Shown: positions 6,895 to 14,393, numbered from the stretch's first letter. The stretch: DNA of 16,266 nt from an uncultured Oscillibacter sp. (GCA_910584075.1 CAJTZI010000047.1:1-16266); one strand, 5' to 3'. Numbers and translations are program-made. The notes: a model not told the origin generated them from the letters alone.

Positions 6895-8652
6895 ATGGAT
6901 CAGGACAGAGCCCGGCGCATCGCTGAGGCCATCGAGCTTTTTGATAAGCAGCAGTATCAGGAGGCATTCTCCGCTTTTACGGAGATGTATCACGCGTCCC
7001 GGAGCGCTGGCGACAAGCAGGAGATCTTTCAGCTGCTGGAGGAGGTGTTCTACCGCCCCAATGCGGCGGAGCTTGAGAAGAACTACACCGGCAACCTGTC
7101 GCTGCTGCAGGCGTACCCCTACTTCTGGGGCAGGGCCCTCCGCTCGTTCGAGGCCCTGCGTTTTCAGCTCTTTCCCGTCAGCGAGGGGCTCTATTGCTGT
7201 TATGACCGGGAAAAGGATCGCTTCGGGGATATATACGACGGGGATACCCCCCGCCAAATGCGGTATTTCTTCGGGCGTCTGGACGAGCCCATCCGCGCCA
7301 CGGACGAGGACAATTGCTACAATCTGACCTTCCTCCACGACAACGTCCGCAGCAGCGAGGACTTCGCCGGCGACAACCATATCTATCTCTTATACGCAAC
7401 CCCGGAGCCGCTGGAGCGGCTGATGCTGGCCTGTGATCTGGCCCCCCTCCTTCGGCAGCAGAAATTTGTCTTCCTGCTTGGGAAAAAGAACTGGAAGCGG
7501 TACCCGATTGACTTTCAAAAGACCTTTGGCGTGGATTACGCGGAGCGGAGCCCCGCCCCGGTCCGTGTGGAGGAGGTCAAGCGGATCTGTTTTTGGTATA
7601 AGCACGCCTATTCCGGCACGGAGCTGAGCCTGGGCGTTTTGGGCGTGGTGAACGAGATACAGATGTACAGCGCCATGGTGTTCCACACGGATTCCACTGT
7701 AGACGGGAAGCCCATGTATGACCTCCCGGAATTCCGGGGGCTTTTGAACCGTCCGGAGGAGATCTGTACGGTGGAGCAGATCGAATCCCTGCTTCGCACA
7801 CGGCGCTGCGATATTCGGCTGGAGGGCCTGCTCGACTATTTGGCCTGGCTGCGGCAGCAGCGCCCCGCGCCCCACCGCTACACCGTAAAGGAGCTGTTCT
7901 GCGGATATTTCCTGTTCCGGTATGAGCAGCGGCACATAAATCCACGGGTTGTGCCCATGCTGCTCTTTGACCCCCACGTGTGGAATACCAGCGTCTACAA
8001 TGCCGTCGTCAGCGCCTTTCCCTACCGCACCGTGCTGACCAGCGTCAGGGAGCCCATTATGACCTTTGGGCGCAGCTATCTCTACGGCCTGATCGGCTGG
8101 AGTAAATTTCAGACCCAGTACATCCTGGGTTCGGACTATGTCCATGCGCAGTTTCTGCCGCCGGAGCTCCAGGAGTGCTACTTCGGCTTCCGCTTTGAGG
8201 ATCTGAAAACAAAGCCGGAGGCCGTCTGCCGGGCGCTGTGCCGGCATCTGAACGTCCCCTTTGCGGAGCAGATGCTGGAGACGGAGGCGCCGCTGGCCGA
8301 CCGCACGGGGCAGGTGACGAGAGGGTTCGATCAGGCGCCGCTGCACCGGGACATCAGCGCCGTGCTGACAGAGTTCGACCAGCTGCGGCTGAAGCTGTTT
8401 TACGACCCGATACTCCGCTATTACGGCTACCCCTGCTTTCCTTTTGAGGAGTACCCCCTCTCGGAGGAGGTTGTGCGGGAGCTCCTCCGCTATCCCTTCC
8501 GCTTTGAACGGCTCAACAAGCACTATCTGCCGGACAGCGCGCCGCCGGAGGAGACGCTCCACGAGTGGATACAGGAAGTTCTGCAGGGGGCCTGGAGAAA
8601 GCAGGCCATCTGCCCCCGTCTGATTCCCTCGGAGGAGACGGCGCATGTGTAG
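6895..8652 (+). CDS. Sulfotransferase-like protein, candidate phosphoramidate transferase
   Basis: A 585-residue protein starting at 6895 after GAGGAGG. Residues 1-60 are helical and TPR-like (IELFDKQQYQEAFSAF). Residues 60-230 form a module I do not recognise. The rest resembles sulfotransferases: HAYSGTELSLG, with Ser240-Gly241-Thr242, could be the 5'-phosphosulfate (P-loop-like) segment. LTSVREPIMTFGRSYLYG, with Arg385 and Ser394, resembles the 3'-phosphate-binding motif. RFEDLKTKPEAV is a typical late sulfotransferase motif. It overlaps the CysC-like kinase gene by eight bases. A plain reading would be PAPS-dependent sulfation. Since the operon appears to make a 3'-phospho-CDP-phosphoramidate, and that 3'-phosphate mimics PAPS, I favour transfer of phosphoramidate to a glycan. 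This assignment is inference. Confidence 0.6.
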   Translation: MDQDRARRIAEAIELFDKQQYQEAFSAFTEMYHASRSAGDKQEIFQLLEEVFYRPNAAELEKNYTGNLSLLQAYPYFWGRALRSFEALRFQLFPVSEGLYCCYDREKDRFGDIYDGDTPRQMRYFFGRLDEPIRATDEDNCYNLTFLHDNVRSSEDFAGDNHIYLLYATPEPLERLMLACDLAPLLRQQKFVFLLGKKNWKRYPIDFQKTFGVDYAERSPAPVRVEEVKRICFWYKHAYSGTELSLGVLGVVNEIQMYSAMVFHTDSTVDGKPMYDLPEFRGLLNRPEEICTVEQIESLLRTRRCDIRLEGLLDYLAWLRQQRPAPHRYTVKELFCGYFLFRYEQRHINPRVVPMLLFDPHVWNTSVYNAVVSAFPYRTVLTSVREPIMTFGRSYLYGLIGWSKFQTQYILGSDYVHAQFLPPELQECYFGFRFEDLKTKPEAVCRALCRHLNVPFAEQMLETEAPLADRTGQVTRGFDQAPLHRDISAVLTEFDQLRLKLFYDPILRYYGYPCFPFEEYPLSEEVVRELLRYPFRFERLNKHYLPDSAPPEETLHEWIQEVLQGAWRKQAICPRLIPSEETAHV

Positions 8653-9145
8653 AGTGTACTGGCTGACCGGCCTCTCAGGTGCGGGGAAGACCACCATCGG
8701 CCGCCTCTTGTGCGAGCGGCTGCGGGCGGCGGGAGAAACCGCGGCGCTTCTGGACGGCGACGAGCTGCGCCAGGTTTTTGGCGGCGACCTGGGCTATACG
8801 GAGGCCGACCGCCGCAAAAGCGCCATGCGCAACGCCCGGCTGTGCGCGCTGCTGGCGCGGCAGGGCATTACGGTGGTCTGCTGCACGATCTCCATGTTTG
8901 ACAGCGTGCGGGCCTGGAACCGGGAGAACATACCGGGCTATTTCGAGGTCTATGTGAAGGTCTCCATGGAGACGCTGCGGCGGCGGGATCAAAAGGGGCT
9001 GTACAGCGGCGGGCGGGATGTAGCCGGGATCGATTTCCCGCTGGAAATGCCCAAAGCGCCGGATTTTGTTCTGGAAAATGACGGTCAACGGACGCCTGAG
9101 GAGCAGGTGAATCTGTTGCAGAGTACAATAGGAGGACAACCATGA
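8645..9145 (+). CDS. CysC-like P-loop kinase, probable cytidine diphosphoramidate kinase (Cj1415-like)
   Basis: A 166-residue kinase of the adenylylsulfate kinase family. The Walker A motif is GLSGAGKTT (9-17), LDGDELR contains Asp37 and Asp39, and the lid region has RDQKGLYSGG. The ISMFDSVRAWNREN segment differs from classical APS kinases, which have an ISPF-type sequence there. The C. jejuni homologue Cj1415, long annotated as APS kinase, phosphorylates the ribose 3'-OH of cytidine diphosphoramidate. The other three enzymes of that pathway are encoded downstream, and no ATP sulfurylase gene is in the window, so I prefer that activity. The start at 8645 has GGAGGA at 8631-8636. The stop overlaps the methyltransferase start (ATGA). 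Confidence 0.82.
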   Translation: MCRVYWLTGLSGAGKTTIGRLLCERLRAAGETAALLDGDELRQVFGGDLGYTEADRRKSAMRNARLCALLARQGITVVCCTISMFDSVRAWNRENIPGYFEVYVKVSMETLRRRDQKGLYSGGRDVAGIDFPLEMPKAPDFVLENDGQRTPEEQVNLLQSTIGGQP

Positions 9146-9891
9146 AAACAGAGTGGGATTACACAAACCTGGCAGAGGCGTATCTGCGCCGGCCTGAATA
9201 TGCTGCCAGTGCAATTCTGGAAATGTTTGAGCGCGCCGGCCTGAAGCCGGGGGACAGCGCATGCGATGTCGGCGCCGGCGCCGCCCATCTGACGCTGGAA
9301 CTGGCAAAATTGGGGCTGCGCATTTGGGCGGTGGAGCCTAATGATGCCATGCGGCGCAACGGAACACGGAGGACCGCAGACTATCCCGGCGTACAGTGGT
9401 TCGAGGGGATTGGCGAGGATACGGGCATGGAGGCCGCCAAATTCGACCTCGTCACATTCGGCTCTTCATTCAATGTCTGTGACCGGCAGAAGGCCCTGAT
9501 CGAAACCAGCCGGATCCTGAAACCGGGCGGCTATTTTGCCTGCATGTGGAATCACAGGGACCTGAGCGACCCCTTGCAGCAGAAGATTGAAGCCGTTATC
9601 AAGCAGAATATTCCCAACTATGCGTATGGTACGCGCCGCGAGGATCAAACGGCTGTCATTGACGCGTCGGGGCTATTCGGGGAGGTCCAGTTCATCTCCG
9701 GACAGGTGACGCACCGGCTCAGCGCCGAGGACTTTATCGAGGGCTGGAAATCCCATGGAACCGTTTACAGACAGTCGCCGGATGTGTTTGAAAAAATTAT
9801 AGGGGACATCCGCGAAGTGGTTGAGAATCTGCACCAGGAAACCATTGCCGTCCCATATACCACCCGCATTTGGATGGCGCAAAAGAAATGA
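9142..9891 (+). CDS. Class I SAM-dependent methyltransferase
   Basis: A 249-residue cytoplasmic methyltransferase. The SAM-binding motif I is ACDVGAGAAHLTLEL (near residues 39-53), the acidic end of beta-2 is WAVEPN, and the post-motif segment is FDLVTFGSSFN, followed by ILKPGGYFACMWNH. The N-terminal KTEWDYTNLAEAYLRRP resembles methyltransferases found with phosphoramidate or capsule genes (the Cj1419 type, from memory and unchecked). In this operon a plausible role is O-methylation of the phosphoramidate or of the glycan; which of these cannot be decided from sequence. It starts after AGGAGGACAACC and overlaps the kinase stop. The gene uses visibly more AT-rich codons (AAA, AAT, TAT, ATT) than its neighbours, so it may have joined the operon separately. 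Confidence 0.83.
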   Translation: MKTEWDYTNLAEAYLRRPEYAASAILEMFERAGLKPGDSACDVGAGAAHLTLELAKLGLRIWAVEPNDAMRRNGTRRTADYPGVQWFEGIGEDTGMEAAKFDLVTFGSSFNVCDRQKALIETSRILKPGGYFACMWNHRDLSDPLQQKIEAVIKQNIPNYAYGTRREDQTAVIDASGLFGEVQFISGQVTHRLSAEDFIEGWKSHGTVYRQSPDVFEKIIGDIREVVENLHQETIAVPYTTRIWMAQKK

Positions 9892-9901
9892 TGCGTTTGC
9901 C

Positions 9902-12205
9902 ATGAAATTTACCACCAAAGCCGACACGCTCCGAGCGCTGGCCGGAAGGCTGTCCACCGCCCAGGTCCTGCCCCAAATCTCCCTGACCGCAGGGGAGGCG
10001 CGGGACAATCCGGCACGGGCCCTGGAGCTGCTGCGGGAGGCGGACCTGCTGAACACGCACCTCATCGTCCGCAGCAGCGCCCGGAACGAGGATACGGCGG
10101 AGGGCTCCAACGCGGGCAAATTCCTCTCTATTGCGCGTGTACTGGGCGAAGCCGCTGTCCTGGCGGCGGTTTCACAGGTGGTGGACGCTATGGGACCGGA
10201 CCGGGAAAACCAGGTGTTCATCCAGCCCTTTCTGACCCGTGTGGAGCTCTGCGGCGTGGCCTTTACGGCGGACCCCAGCACCGGGGGGCACTACTACATC
10301 CTCAATTATGACCGGACCACCGGCTCAACCAGCTCCGTTACAGACGGGACGGGAACCCAGCTGGAGACCTTCTGCCACTTCAAAGCGTCCCCGGCGCAGC
10401 CGCCCGCCCCGCTGGACCGGGTGATCGCGCTGTGCCGGGAGCTGGAGGCGCTGTTTGAACACCCGGCGCTGGATATTGAATTTGCCGTCTCAGATGGTAT
10501 ACTGTACTTACTGCAGGTCCGGCCCCTGGTGCTGACCCGGCCCCTGGCCAATCTGGAGGGGCAGCAGCGCTGTCTCCGGCTGATTCGGGAGAAGTTCCGC
10601 GCCTCTCTTCTGCCCCACCCGGATCTCTGCGGCCAGTGTACCATCTACGGCGTCATGCCGGACTGGAACCCGGCGGAGATGATCGGCGTGCGGCCCCGGC
10701 CCCTGGCGCTGAGCCTATACAAGGAGATCATTACCAACGGCGTGTGGGCCTATCAGCGGGATAATTACGGGTATCGGAACCTGCGTTCCTTCCCGCTCAT
10801 GGTGGATTTTCTGGGCCTGCCCTATATTGATACGCGGGTGAGCTTCAATTCTTTCCTGCCCAAAAGTCTGCCGGACCCTCTGGCGGACCGGTTGGTGGGA
10901 TACTATTTGGACCGGCTGCGCACGCACCCCGAGCTCCACGACAAAGTGGAGTTTGAGATCGCCTTTACCTGTTATACCTTTGATCTCCCCGCGCGGGTAA
11001 CTGTACTGTCAGAGGCCGGCTTTACCGCGCAGGAGCAGGCCTGCCTGGTGGAGGCGCTGCGGGAGCTGACCAACTCGATCATCCGCGAGGACGGCTTCTG
11101 GCGGAAGGACGCGGAGAAGATCGAGATCCTCCAGAAGAAGCGGCAGGATATTCTCTCCAGCGGCCTGGGGCCTGCCGAGAAAATCTACTGGCTTCTGGAG
11201 TACTGCAAGCGCTACGGCACGCTGCCCTTCGCGGGACTGGCCCGGGCGGGCTTTATCGCGGTGGAGCTGCTGCGGTCCATGGTGACGGCCGGCGTACTGA
11301 CAGAGGAGGAGCGGTCCCTCTACATGAACGGCCTCTCCACCGTTGGAAAAAATATCTCCAGGGATTTGGCCGGCCTCTCACCTGCGGCATTTCTGGAGAA
11401 ATACGGTCATTTGCGCCCCGGCACCTACGACATCTGTTCCCCGCGGTATGACCAGGGGCGGGAGCTGTACTTTGATTTCTCTCAGCCGCAGAGCGGCGGA
11501 GCGGAGCCTCCGCCCTTCAAGCTGTCCCTCCAGCAGTACGAAGTCCTCCAGCAGATGCTGGAGGCGCACGGGCTGCACACCGACGTGCTGTCCCTGTTTC
11601 GCTTCATACGGCACGCGATTGAGGGCCGGGAGTACGCGAAATTTGTCTTTACCCACACCCTCTCCGATGTGCTGGAACTGCTCTCCGAGCTGGGCGCGGG
11701 CTTCGGCCTGAGCCGGACGGAGATGTCCTACCTGACCATCCAGCGGGTGACCGAGGCCTACTCCTGCACTGAGGATCTGGAATCGGTGCTGCGGGCCTCC
11801 ATCCGGGACGGCCAGGCCCTGGAGCGGGCCGCCGCCGGCATCATGCTGCCGCCCCTCCTGTGGGAGGAGGCCCAGATCCACAGCTTTTTCCTGCCGGACG
11901 GAAGTCCCAACTTTATCACCCAGGGCCGCTGCGCGGCGGAGACGGTGCTTCTCCCCTCAGAGGCCCCCCTGGAGGGAAAGCTGGTGCTGATCCGGGGCGC
12001 AGACCCCGGCTATGACTGGATTTTCTCCCGGTCCATCGCCGGTTTTATTACCGCATACGGCGGCGCTAACTCCCATATGGCCATCCGGGCGGCGGAGTTC
12101 GGCATCCCGGCCGTCATCGGGGTGGGGGAAAAACAGTTTGCCCGGTACGCCTCCGCCCGGTGGCTGGAGGTGGACTGCAGAAACAGGAGGGTGGTGATGC
12201 TGTGA
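9902..12205 (+). CDS. PEP-synthase-like L-glutamine kinase (Cj1418-like)
   Basis: A 767-residue enzyme predicted to make L-glutamine phosphate from glutamine and ATP, the nitrogen-phosphorus bond-forming step. The N-terminal PPDK-type ATP-binding domain shows IVRSSARNEDTAEGSNAG and LDIEFAVSDGILYLLQVRPL. A long, less familiar central region follows. The C-terminal swivelling domain has TAYGGANSHMAIRAAEFGIP, whose His725 is the predicted phosphoryl carrier. The C-terminal PEP/pyruvate TIM barrel of true PEP synthase is missing, as in the C. jejuni glutamine kinase. I chose the ATG at 9902 because the N-terminus MKFTTKADTLRAL fits and it lies ten bases after the methyltransferase stop. The ribosome-binding site is weak, so translational coupling is likely. 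An alternative extended start at 9821 overlaps the methyltransferase. Confidence 0.87.
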   Translation: MKFTTKADTLRALAGRLSTAQVLPQISLTAGEARDNPARALELLREADLLNTHLIVRSSARNEDTAEGSNAGKFLSIARVLGEAAVLAAVSQVVDAMGPDRENQVFIQPFLTRVELCGVAFTADPSTGGHYYILNYDRTTGSTSSVTDGTGTQLETFCHFKASPAQPPAPLDRVIALCRELEALFEHPALDIEFAVSDGILYLLQVRPLVLTRPLANLEGQQRCLRLIREKFRASLLPHPDLCGQCTIYGVMPDWNPAEMIGVRPRPLALSLYKEIITNGVWAYQRDNYGYRNLRSFPLMVDFLGLPYIDTRVSFNSFLPKSLPDPLADRLVGYYLDRLRTHPELHDKVEFEIAFTCYTFDLPARVTVLSEAGFTAQEQACLVEALRELTNSIIREDGFWRKDAEKIEILQKKRQDILSSGLGPAEKIYWLLEYCKRYGTLPFAGLARAGFIAVELLRSMVTAGVLTEEERSLYMNGLSTVGKNISRDLAGLSPAAFLEKYGHLRPGTYDICSPRYDQGRELYFDFSQPQSGGAEPPPFKLSLQQYEVLQQMLEAHGLHTDVLSLFRFIRHAIEGREYAKFVFTHTLSDVLELLSELGAGFGLSRTEMSYLTIQRVTEAYSCTEDLESVLRASIRDGQALERAAAGIMLPPLLWEEAQIHSFFLPDGSPNFITQGRCAAETVLLPSEAPLEGKLVLIRGADPGYDWIFSRSIAGFITAYGGANSHMAIRAAEFGIPAVIGVGEKQFARYASARWLEVDCRNRRVVML
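12185..12190 (+). promoter_or_regulatory. Ribosome-binding site supporting the GTG start of the hydrolase gene
   Basis: AGGAGG sits 11 bases before GTG at 12202, inside the 3' end of the glutamine kinase gene. The GTGA overlap with the preceding stop fits the pattern of the rest of the operon. The only upstream ATG in frame (12160) would need a longer overlap and has no comparable site. Confidence 0.6.
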
Positions 12206-12798
12206 GCAGGCTGATCGCGCTGACGCAGCGGGTAGAGCGCATAGAGGCCATCGGGGAGCGGCGGGACGCCCTCTCCCAGGAGTGGGCCGCGCTGGCGGAG
12301 GCCTGCGGCTTTCTGCCCCTGCCTCTTCCGAACCGCCTGACAGCTGTCCGGCAGCTGCTGGCGGCGGTGAGGGTGGACGGCATCATCCTCACCGGCGGCA
12401 ACGACCTGGCGTCCTACGGCGGCGACGCGCCGGAGCGGGATGAGGCGGAGCGGTTTCTCATCCAATATGCGATAGCCCGGCGGACCCCTCTGCTGGGGGT
12501 CTGCCGTGGCATGCAGATGCTCCTGGACTATTTCGGCGCTCCTCTCCAGAAGGTGGAGGGGCATATCCGCGTGGAGCACCCTCTGGACCGCGGCGGCACA
12601 GTCAACAGCTTCCACAGCTGGGGCGCGCGGGCGTGTCCGCCGCCGCTGGAGCCTGCCGCCCGCAGTACGGACGGCGTGGTGGAGGCCGTGACGCACCGGG
12701 AGTACCCGTGGATTCAGGGTGTCATGTGGCACCCGGAGCGGTATGCGCCTCTGCGAGAGGAGGACATTCGGTTGATCAGGGAGGTATTTCGGCTATGA
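12202..12798 (+). CDS. Class I amidotransferase-like hydrolase, probable gamma-glutamyl-CDP-amidate hydrolase (Cj1417-like)
   Basis: A 198-residue peptidase C26/class I glutamine-amidotransferase domain, predicted to release glutamate from CDP-L-glutamine and leave cytidine diphosphoramidate. The nucleophile elbow GVCRGMQ holds Cys101. MWHPER gives His177 and Glu179, completing the Cys-His-Glu triad. GGNDLASYGGDAPERDEAE matches the substrate loop of the gamma-glutamyl hydrolase group. No synthase domain is attached, consistent with a free-standing hydrolase. GTG is the likely start, overlapping the glutamine kinase stop. The 3' end overlaps the cytidylyltransferase start as ATGA. A gamma-glutamyl-GABA hydrolase role is the generic alternative, but the flanking genes argue for the phosphoramidate step. 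Confidence 0.87.
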   Translation: MSRLIALTQRVERIEAIGERRDALSQEWAALAEACGFLPLPLPNRLTAVRQLLAAVRVDGIILTGGNDLASYGGDAPERDEAERFLIQYAIARRTPLLGVCRGMQMLLDYFGAPLQKVEGHIRVEHPLDRGGTVNSFHSWGARACPPPLEPAARSTDGVVEAVTHREYPWIQGVMWHPERYAPLREEDIRLIREVFRL

Positions 12799-13532
12799 AA
12801 ACCATTATTTTGGCTGCGGGAAGAGGCAGCCGCCTGGGCGAACGGACCAGGGAGAAGCCCAAGTGCATGTGCACGCTCAAGGGCCGGACGCTGCTGGACC
12901 GCTGCCTGGAGACGCTGATGCAAGCGGGGATCGCCAGGGAGGAGATCGGCATTGTCACCGGCTACCGCAGCGATATGTTCCATGAGCCGGGCATCACCTA
13001 TTTTCACAATGCGGACTGGGAGCGGACGAACATGTTCTACTCTCTGACCATGGCGGAGGCCTGGCTTGCGCAGGAGCCCTGCCTGGTCTGCTATTCGGAC
13101 ATTGTCTTTACGCCGGCGGCGGTCCGGGCCCTGGCAGCTTCCGGCGCACCGGCGGCGATCACCTCCTACAGCGGCTACTGGGCGCTGTGGAAGGCGCGCA
13201 TGGACGATCCCTTGGAGGACCTGGAGACCTTCCGCGCCGCCGGGGACGGCAGGCTGCTGGAGATTGGGCAGAAGCCCGCCGGCCCCGAGCAGGTCCAAGG
13301 CCAGTTTATGGGGCTGCTCCGCTTTACGCCGGAGAGCTGGGGCTGGGTGCGGGAGACCCTCAAGAAGCCTCTGCGGAAGACGGTGGAGAAGCTGGATATG
13401 ACCACGCTTCTGGAGGGGATGGTCCGGGCGGGCTACCCGATCCAGACCATCTCCACCGACGGCCTCTGGCTGGAGTGCGACAGCGAACACGACATCGACG
13501 TCTATGAACAGCTCTTTGGTGATTGTTTATGA
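12795..13532 (+). CDS. Nucleotidyltransferase, probable CTP:phosphoglutamine cytidylyltransferase (Cj1416-like)
   Basis: A 245-residue GT-A-like nucleotidyltransferase, predicted to join L-glutamine phosphate and CTP into CDP-L-glutamine with release of pyrophosphate. The N-terminal signature is ILAAGRGSRLG (5-15), then EKPKCM with Lys23. CYSDIVF contains the metal ligand Asp102, and ECDSEHDIDVYE near the C-terminus supplies a second acidic site. GTGA/ATGA-type coupling with the hydrolase gene and adjacency to the glutamine kinase fit the C. jejuni order of functions. GGGAGGTA precedes the start at 12795. Without context it would be called a generic sugar-phosphate or choline-phosphate cytidylyltransferase. 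Confidence 0.87.
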   Translation: MKTIILAAGRGSRLGERTREKPKCMCTLKGRTLLDRCLETLMQAGIAREEIGIVTGYRSDMFHEPGITYFHNADWERTNMFYSLTMAEAWLAQEPCLVCYSDIVFTPAAVRALAASGAPAAITSYSGYWALWKARMDDPLEDLETFRAAGDGRLLEIGQKPAGPEQVQGQFMGLLRFTPESWGWVRETLKKPLRKTVEKLDMTTLLEGMVRAGYPIQTISTDGLWLECDSEHDIDVYEQLFGDCL

Positions 13533-14347
13533 TCGTTGATCTCCACACCCACTCCACCGCCTCCGACGGCCAGTACACCCCCTCTCAGCTGGTCCGGCTG
13601 GCGGCTGCACGGGGCCTGGAGGCACTGGCACTCACCGATCACGACACCCTCGACGGCCTGGAGGAGGCCGTGGAGTCCGGGAGGCGCGCCGGCCTTCGCG
13701 TTCTGCGGGGCGTGGAGCTGGGGGCGAAGGAGTACAGGAGCCTCCACATCCTGGGATACGGCTTCACCCCCGGCGCGCCCGGCCTGGGAGCGCTCTGTGC
13801 GCGGATGAGGGAGGGGCGGGACGAGAGAAAGTACCGGATCCTTGATTTCCTGCGTGAGAAGGGCCTGGGCATCACCTTGGCGGAGGTAGAGGAGATCGCC
13901 GGCGGCTCCATCATTGCACGGCCTCATTTTGCGCAGGCGCTGGTCAGAGGCGGCTACACGGCAACGGTCAAGGAGGCCTTCGACCGCTACTTGGATACCG
14001 ACGAGTACCAGCGGATCGAACGCGCGAAGCCGGACGCTCGGACCTGTATAGAAGCAATCCGGGCTGCGGGAGGAATGGCCTCCCTGGCCCATCCGTACCA
14101 GCTGAACCTGGAGGAGGAGGGCCTGGACGCGCTGGTAAAGCAGCTGGCCGGATATGGCCTCTCTGCAATCGAGTGCTACTATCCCAGGCACGGGCCGGAG
14201 CAGCAGGCCTTTTATCTGCATCTGGCGGAGAAGTACGGCCTGTACGTCTCCGGCGGCAGCGACTTCCACGGCGAGCGAGTCAAGCCGGATATTTCCCTGT
14301 CCGCCCTGGACCTGGACATAAGCTGGGCCGCCGGCCGGGGTGTGTGA
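13529..14347 (+). CDS. PHP-domain phosphoesterase (TrpH/YciV type), possible 3',5'-pCp phosphatase
   Basis: A 272-residue metal-dependent phosphoesterase. All expected PHP ligands are visible: DLHTHSTASDG with His6, His8 and Asp13, TDHDT with His38, GVELG with Glu63, HILGYGF with His73, LAHPYQ with His188, and GSDFHGE with Asp245 and His247. Relatives in this COG0613 group hydrolyse nucleoside 3',5'-bisphosphates or trim short RNA 5' ends. As last gene of the operon, with its start overlapping the previous stop (ATGA), it could convert the pCp left after phosphoramidate transfer to CMP and phosphate. That role is inference; a generic housekeeping pAp phosphatase or RNase role is the alternative. 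The ATG at 13529 is preferred over a TTG two codons upstream. Confidence 0.88.
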   Translation: MIVDLHTHSTASDGQYTPSQLVRLAAARGLEALALTDHDTLDGLEEAVESGRRAGLRVLRGVELGAKEYRSLHILGYGFTPGAPGLGALCARMREGRDERKYRILDFLREKGLGITLAEVEEIAGGSIIARPHFAQALVRGGYTATVKEAFDRYLDTDEYQRIERAKPDARTCIEAIRAAGGMASLAHPYQLNLEEEGLDALVKQLAGYGLSAIECYYPRHGPEQQAFYLHLAEKYGLYVSGGSDFHGERVKPDISLSALDLDISWAAGRGV

Positions 14348-14393
14348 ATCTGCGCCGGCGGAAGGTCCATACCCGCAAGGACGCCATAAGACT

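Noticed and set aside
7390..8697. Minus-strand open frame of 435 codons opposite the sulfotransferase-like gene
   Set aside because: GC-rich antisense shadow, without a plausible ribosome-binding site or family motif.
8645..9145. Plain APS kinase for sulfate assimilation or PAPS synthesis
   Set aside because: No sulfurylase or reductase genes are nearby, while the three other cytidine-diphosphoramidate enzymes are in the same operon; kept only as an alternative.
9902..12205. Phosphoenolpyruvate synthase or pyruvate phosphate dikinase of central metabolism
   Set aside because: The C-terminal PEP/pyruvate-binding barrel is absent: the protein stops shortly after the swivelling histidine domain.
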